NCBI RefSeq assembly: GCF_000003815.2
Contig: NC_049983.1
Span: 4,932,872 to 4,996,871 of the forward strand
DNA: 64,000 nt
Direction of reading: 5' to 3'
Source: Branchiostoma floridae
Taxonomy: Eukaryota > Chordata > Leptocardii > Amphioxiformes > Branchiostomatidae
Shown here: positions 61,101 to 64,000 of the stretch, in pieces
Position numbering within the stretch: the stretch's first letter is position 1
How the letters are laid out: every line of letters begins with the position of its first letter
Notes under the pieces: generated by a model
The model's database searches: none
What the model was told of the DNA's origin: nothing
The model's input: only the letters and a program-made list of their open reading frames with translations
Position numbers and translations under genes: made by a program

Positions 61101-64000
61101 TAGGCAGCCACTAGGGTACCCATTATCGAACTTGACCTTCGTTTTCCTAACCCCAATCCACCTAACAAATATAATCAGGATCCATTCAAGGGTTCTCGAG
61201 TTATCTTGCTTACAGACAAACGCACTTACATACAAATCCCGCTACAGCACCATAGGTAAGAGCCAGGTAAACCATTTTCGCACTTGACCTTCCTCTCCAA
61301 AACCGCTACACACCTACCAAGTTTCGTGAAAATCGTCCAGCTAGATTTTGACTTATGCTGCCAAAAACAAACCGCAAAAAACATACCAAGCTGGCTGCAG
61401 TACCGTAGGAAAACGCCAGGTAAACCGTTTTCAAACTTGGCATTCCTTTCGACAACTGCTACACACCTACCAAAAATCACAAAGTTCCATCCACAATTTC
61501 TCGAGTTATATGCTGTTGACCTACATACAGACCCAAGTCAAGCAATCTCATACTCTTCTTGGCGAAGAGAATAAAACCACCGCGAACATTTCTGCATTTA
61601 CAGTACTACATGTACCTGTACTCACATTCCAAATACCAAGACAATCCATCCCGGCATTCTTGAGTTATTGTGGTGACAAACACAGCCAAAAATATAACCT
61701 TTTCGGCAAAGGTAATTACATTTAGAAGAAATACATGGAACTACAATTATTACAGCCCTGAGGCAGCAGAAGGACTGCAGAAAACTTTCAGGTAACTTTC
61801 TCTTGGTTATGTGAAAAAGACAAAACAAAACAACTTCTACTATCCATCAATGCTTGATCTACCAACCTGATAAAACTATCAACTACATATATTTGTCCTT
61901 CCTTGTGAATTTGTCCACATTGCTCATACCTTTCTTCCGCATCTTTCTGGCTTACATTCTCATCAGGTATCTCAAACTGCTTGTGGTCCTCTCGTGTTGG
62001 GTCGTAGCGCACTGCAGAAGGATCACTGGAAAAAATGCCAGTTGACGTAAGAAAAACATTTGGTGGATCTGTGGGCCAGAGTTTGATTCTAGTAATGTCT
62101 TTTTGGCCACAGCTCCAACATGTTGTATGGGATTGCATTTGTCACTTCAGATGGACACGTATATAAAGCCAGCAGTCCTGTGTATTAGGGAGCTTCAGGC
62201 TTCAGGCTTACAGGAAACAACGATTTGTTTGAGAGTGCATCTTGAGTTTCTCTCCATGTACGATGTATACAGAGTGTACATTTGTCATTGCGACTCTCTG
62301 GCATTTACAGATTTTTGTAAAAAGCTCTTTTAAAAGATGCTATTCACTGGATATTTATAGATTGTACATGTATCTGTATCTGTATCTGTATCTATATAGC
62401 CGGTATAACCGCCGTTCGGCGTAACACACCACATGTATATGTACAGTAGCTGCAATCACTAGGAACCTTACTTGAACTTGAGCTTGTCAATGTTCTTGCC
62501 CTTCTCTGTCGTCATGGCAGCCCTGGTGCCAACTACCTTCCTCAGGATTTCCAAGGATTTCTGTCTCTCTGCTTCCATCTCACCATCTCCACCTGTCCCC
62601 TCAGCACAGGCTGGTGTCCTCGTCATGTCTTACAGATAAAGGTCAAAACAACCATGACTACATGTAAGGCACATGCCTCTGTGGTAGCATGAAGTAAGGC
62701 TACATTTTTGTATTGTGTGTTTATAGGTAAGCAAGGCCTTTTCTGAATTCAGCAGTTTCTCAGTTTACTAACAGAAATCAAGTCTTTGGGCCCCTGACAT
62801 TCTTTTGAGGTACTGCAGACCTAGCCTCCGTTGCACTCCTTGAACGGTGCTGGGTTTTATGGGTTGGGGTGGGGGGGAAGGAGTTGGTTCGTGATTTTCA
62901 ATGTTGTCTATGATCTCTATCTTGATCTCCATCGGCAGGAAAGGGAGTTTGCCGAGGAAGGGAGTTTGCTGTGTCTTGGGACTCCCTTCCACACCAAACT
63001 TCCTTTCTGGGCAAACTCCCTTTCCCGGCACAAGAGTTCATGGTCAACGTTGAAAACTGCAAACCACCCTGTTTGAAGACTGCAGTAGAGGCTACTGCAG
63101 GCCAGGGGGTTGTACCTTTCATTGTGAACAACATATTGTTGGAATTTTTTTCTGTTTTAAGTAGGTTTTAGCATAGACAATAGGGGCAGTAATCAGACCT
63201 GCCTCATAAGGCTCATGTCATTGAAACATGGTTCAGAGAAGGGTCTGTGCTAGTGCCACCAATGACACTACTGTAACAATTTAACAGTTCCAGAATACCA
63301 GCAACCACTGTAAGTAATATTAATCAGGAACTGTTCATTTTTTATGATATACGGTTTTGTTGTACAAGACTTACTACAGTAATCACCATTCCCATCTTCC
63401 TCCCCATCACTGTCCTGTCCATGGTACCAGACTTACTACAGTAATCACCCTTCCCATCTTCCTCCCCATCACTGTCCTGTCCATGGTACCAGACTTACCA
63501 CAGTAATCACCCTTCCCATCTTCCTCCCCATCACTGTCCTGCCCCAGGAACCTGTGGTCCATGGTACCAGACTTACTACAGTAATCACCCTTCCCATCTT
63601 CCTCCCCATCACTGTCCTGCCCCAGGAACCAGCGGTCCATGGTACCAGACTTACTACAGTAATCACCCTTCCCATCTTCCTCCCCATCACTGCCCTGTCC
63701 ATGGTACCAGACTTACTACAGTAATCACCCTTCCCATCTTCCTCCCCATCACTGTCCTGCCCCAGGAACCTGTGGTCCATGGTACCAGACTTACTACAGT
63801 AATCACCCTTCCCATCTTCCTCCCCATCACTGTCCTGTCCATGGTACCAGACTTACTACAATAATCACCCTTCCCATCTTCCTCCCCATCACTGCCCTGC
63901 TCCAGGAACCTGTGGTCCATGGTACCAGACTTACTACAGTAATCACCCTTCCCATCTTCCTCCCCATCACTGTCCTGTCCATGGTACCAGACTAGTCCAT
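55085..64000 (-). CDS. NOL8: Nucleolar protein 8, C-terminal half; 5' part is beyond the right edge
   Basis: A nucleolar RNA-binding protein needed for pre-rRNA processing and 60S assembly; its RRM is N-terminal and off-window. Exons in transcript order: 63375-(>64000), 62472-62628, 61930-62025, 60031-60197, 59367-59487, 58776-58855, 56292-56374 (or up to 56836), 55085-55165. All junctions have GT..AG and matching phases. Family signatures in order: RYDPTREDHKQFE; RYFQVASDLKEVFS with FSFFGS; TPKKMPWQPKVFQYDSSDED; RRNSFFFTESDARLK; FYRRDRLEDIRKAWEEVRPE; the basic tail ESKKRHKNAVRQKKK...HKYK-stop. These parallel vertebrate NOL8 (YYNI..DLK, KIVWQEDPR, FFFFSKNDERL, RKKHKDAKRK). Not a complete gene. 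The first in-window exon is an acidic tandem repeat (DSDGEEDGKGDY) whose upstream boundary is unknown. Confidence 0.8.
55311..56147. mobile_element. 837-bp foldback element in NOL8's last intron with a nested insertion
   Basis: The left arm from 55311 (TTGTGCTCCCATACATTAAT) and the right arm ending 56147 (ATTAATGTATGGCAGCACAA) pair over ~140 bp with scattered mismatches, including CAAAGTTGACGATTTTCGAT and GGTCTTTTTAGCGAACGCCC. The right arm has ~130 bp extra. The loop contains the CAGGGTTGGAC element 55535-55858, so that element inserted into an existing palindrome. Confidence 0.85.
55535..55858. mobile_element. 324-bp 'CAGGGTTGGAC' family element, copy 2
   Basis: Starts CAGGGTTGAACAAGTTTTCT and ends GGACTTGTTTATCCCTG. 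Blocks CACTTGTCCTATCGGGCAAG, TTGCTTGATGTCATGACTGT and ACAATAGGGCTAGTGGACTT match copy 1 (11344-11624). Confidence 0.82.
56292..56374 (-). CDS. NOL8: NOL8 penultimate exon, abutting the splice-acceptor minisatellite
   Basis: With the innermost acceptor (CTTACAG, AG ending at 56375) the exon adds EGVLQFYRRDRLEDIRKAW and EEVRPELLE, in frame with ...DARLK(G) before it. The donor is GTGAGG at 56286-56291. If a more distal acceptor in the array is used the exon extends up to 56836, adding as many as 154 repetitive residues. Confidence 0.75.
56364..56847 (-). repeat. 22-bp minisatellite, exactly 22 copies, each with a 3' splice site
   Basis: 22 near-identical 22-bp units with only a few substitutions (CAGTAC for CAATAC, CGG for CTG). 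On the minus strand each contains GTGTCCTTACAG followed by AAGGTGTATTG, i.e. an AG acceptor after a pyrimidine stretch. No unit has a stop in any minus-strand frame. The outermost unit is preceded by TTGTGTGTTTGTTGTCCTTA, a better polypyrimidine tract. Confidence 0.97.
58247..58679. mobile_element. 433-bp hAT-like MITE in a NOL8 intron
   Basis: Ends TAGGGCTGGGTATCGGTACA and TGTACCGGTACCCAGCCCTA are inverted repeats. Flanks ATGGAGAG (58239-58246) and GTGGAGAG (58680-58687) form an 8-bp duplication with one mismatch. The interior is packed with GGTCCAGGT/ACCTGGACC and ACCGGTCC/GGACCGGT subterminal repeats. No ORF. Confidence 0.87.
58776..58855 (-). CDS. NOL8: NOL8 exon with the FFF motif
   Basis: Encodes (L)KTIPERVEEPNRRNSFFF, TESDARLK(G). 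Acceptor CCTCCAG, donor GTGAGA. Enters in phase 2 and leaves in phase 1, exactly as the neighbouring exons require. Confidence 0.78.
59046..59340 (+). repeat. Degenerate minisatellite (GGACAAGTA / GGAAAGTATGGTA)
   Basis: Units AGGAAAGTATGGTAGGACAA and GTATGGGCAAGTA vary in order and length. Minus-strand frames here (LPYFPVLV-like) are open only by composition. It is in a NOL8 intron next to the donor of the 59367-59487 exon. Confidence 0.85.
59367..59487 (-). CDS. NOL8: NOL8 exon, WQPKVFQYDSSDEDEE
   Basis: 40 codons: EEDRTSERTQTTPKKMPWQP, KVFQYDSSDEDEEIMITQED. Acceptor GTTTTTAG, donor GTCAGT. Acidic serine stretch after the conserved Trp as in vertebrate NOL8. Confidence 0.8.
60031..60197 (-). 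CDS. NOL8: NOL8 exon, VASDLKEVFS
   Basis: Encodes GEQAAQTPPQVETVPDTSAD, RYFQVASDLKEVFSTAEGQA, FSFFGSISAETVEDT. Acceptor TTGTCTGTTTACAG, donor GTAATC (weaker, but phase-consistent with the next exon). Confidence 0.8.
60283..61605. mobile_element. Composite repeat bounded by TACTGTAAAT ends
   Basis: The left end TACTGTAAATATTTAAGTTC with CGCGGTGGTTTTAATTTTGC and the right end AACCACCGCGAACATTTCTG, CATTTACAGTA belong to the same MITE family as 48324 and 597-671, in opposite orientation. Between them are two to three tandem copies of the 'ctgcagtaccttaggaagcc' repeat. Whether the whole is one mobile unit is inference. Confidence 0.55.
60505..61560 (+). repeat. Dispersed repeat with CTCF-like cores, copies 3-5 in tandem
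   Basis: GCTGCAGTACCTTAGGAAGC starts at 60511 and recurs as GCTGCAGTACCTTAGGCAGC at 61090. CCGCTAGGGGGC is at 60530-60541, CCGCTAGGGGGT at 60976-60987 and CCACTAGGGTAC at 61108-61119. TTAATTATGCAAAT and its inverse ATTTGCATAATTA lie around 60814-60845. Confidence 0.75.
61930..62025 (-). CDS. NOL8: NOL8 exon, RYDPTREDHKQFE
   Basis: Encodes (N)DPSAVRYDPTREDHKQFEI, PDENVSQKDAEE. Acceptor GGCATTTTTTCCAG. I chose donor AAAG|GTATGA at 61924-61929; an alternative donor GTAAGC lies 27 bp earlier but breaks phase with the next exon. Confidence 0.72.
62472..62628 (-). CDS. NOL8: NOL8 exon, RQKSLEILRKVVG
   Basis: Encodes MTRTPACAEGTGGDGEMEAE, RQKSLEILRKVVGTRAAMTT, EKGKNIDKLKF. Acceptor ATCTGTAAG (an AAG acceptor), donor GTAAGG. 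Phase 1 in, matching the A|GTAAGT donors of the upstream repeat exon. Confidence 0.72.
62812..63105. mobile_element. Foldback element in a NOL8 intron
   Basis: GAAAGGGAGTTTGCC (62939-62953) and GGCAAACTCCCTTTC (63010-63024) are perfect arms. Flanking CTGCAG...CTC and GAG...CTGCAG blocks extend the symmetry imperfectly. Confidence 0.6.
63375..64000 (-). repeat. 62/78-bp minisatellite of an acidic NOL8 exon with its splice donor, nine copies, open at the right edge
   Basis: Each minus-strand unit contains GACAGTGATGGGGAGGAAGA, TGGGAAGGGTGATTACTGTA and, in most units, GTAAGT. Some units have an extra 16-bp stretch containing GGTTCCTGGGGCAG (78 bp, a multiple of three) and others lack it (62 bp). 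The donor nearest the next exon (63369-63374) is phase-compatible with the acceptor at 62629. The upstream end of the exon is not in the window. Confidence 0.85.

Overview
The window is eukaryotic nuclear DNA from an invertebrate deuterostome, most likely a cephalochordate (amphioxus, Branchiostoma-like). The reasons are metazoan gene content with many small phase-consistent exons, short introns, AT-rich spacers, a very high density of short inverted-repeat DNA elements, and fragments of non-LTR retrotransposons. The species is inference. Three runs of exactly 100 N (18715-18814, 36369-36468, 42193-42292) are assembly gaps.

Layout: (1) 221-15776, + strand: the last 23 exons (944 codons) of the ubiquitin-activating enzyme UBA1; the first ~115 residues lie upstream. 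Its introns hold a dead LINE, a 1155-bp hAT-like element with promoter-type motifs, and several MITEs. (2) 17820-21906, - strand: a two-exon gene of the LURAP1/FAM89 leucine-repeat adaptor family with a C-terminal PDZ ligand, tail-to-tail with UBA1. (3) 22.3-27.0 kb: repeat-rich spacer with reverse-transcriptase debris. (4) 27201-33008, - strand: one uninterrupted 1935-codon exon for a secreted leucine-rich-repeat protein with three Slit-like LRR cassettes, a Ser/Thr/Pro-rich linker and a podocan-like LRR block. (5) 33.0-48.8 kb: no supportable gene; foldback elements, MITEs, a GC-rich inverted-repeat element and a tRNA-like sequence. (6) 48875-50506, + strand: an intronless 543-codon gene for a disordered protein that I do not recognise. 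(7) 55085 to the right edge, - strand: the C-terminal half of NOL8 (nucleolar protein 8), rebuilt as seven phase-consistent exons plus an acidic repetitive exon that runs off the window.

The genes do not form an obvious pathway: UBA1 starts the ubiquitin cascade, the LURAP1/FAM89-like protein is a predicted cytoskeletal adaptor, the LRR protein is extracellular, and NOL8 is a pre-rRNA processing factor. The most unusual signal is in NOL8. Two separate minisatellites amplify its splice junctions. One is an exact 22 x 22 bp array in which every unit carries a 3' splice site, has no stop codon, and keeps innermost and outermost acceptors in the same frame. The other is a nine-copy array in which nearly every unit repeats an acidic coding segment with its 5' splice site. 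Also notable are inverted-repeat elements carrying CRE, CCAAT, E2F or TCTCGCGAGA promoter motifs, and a dispersed repeat with a CTCF-like core.
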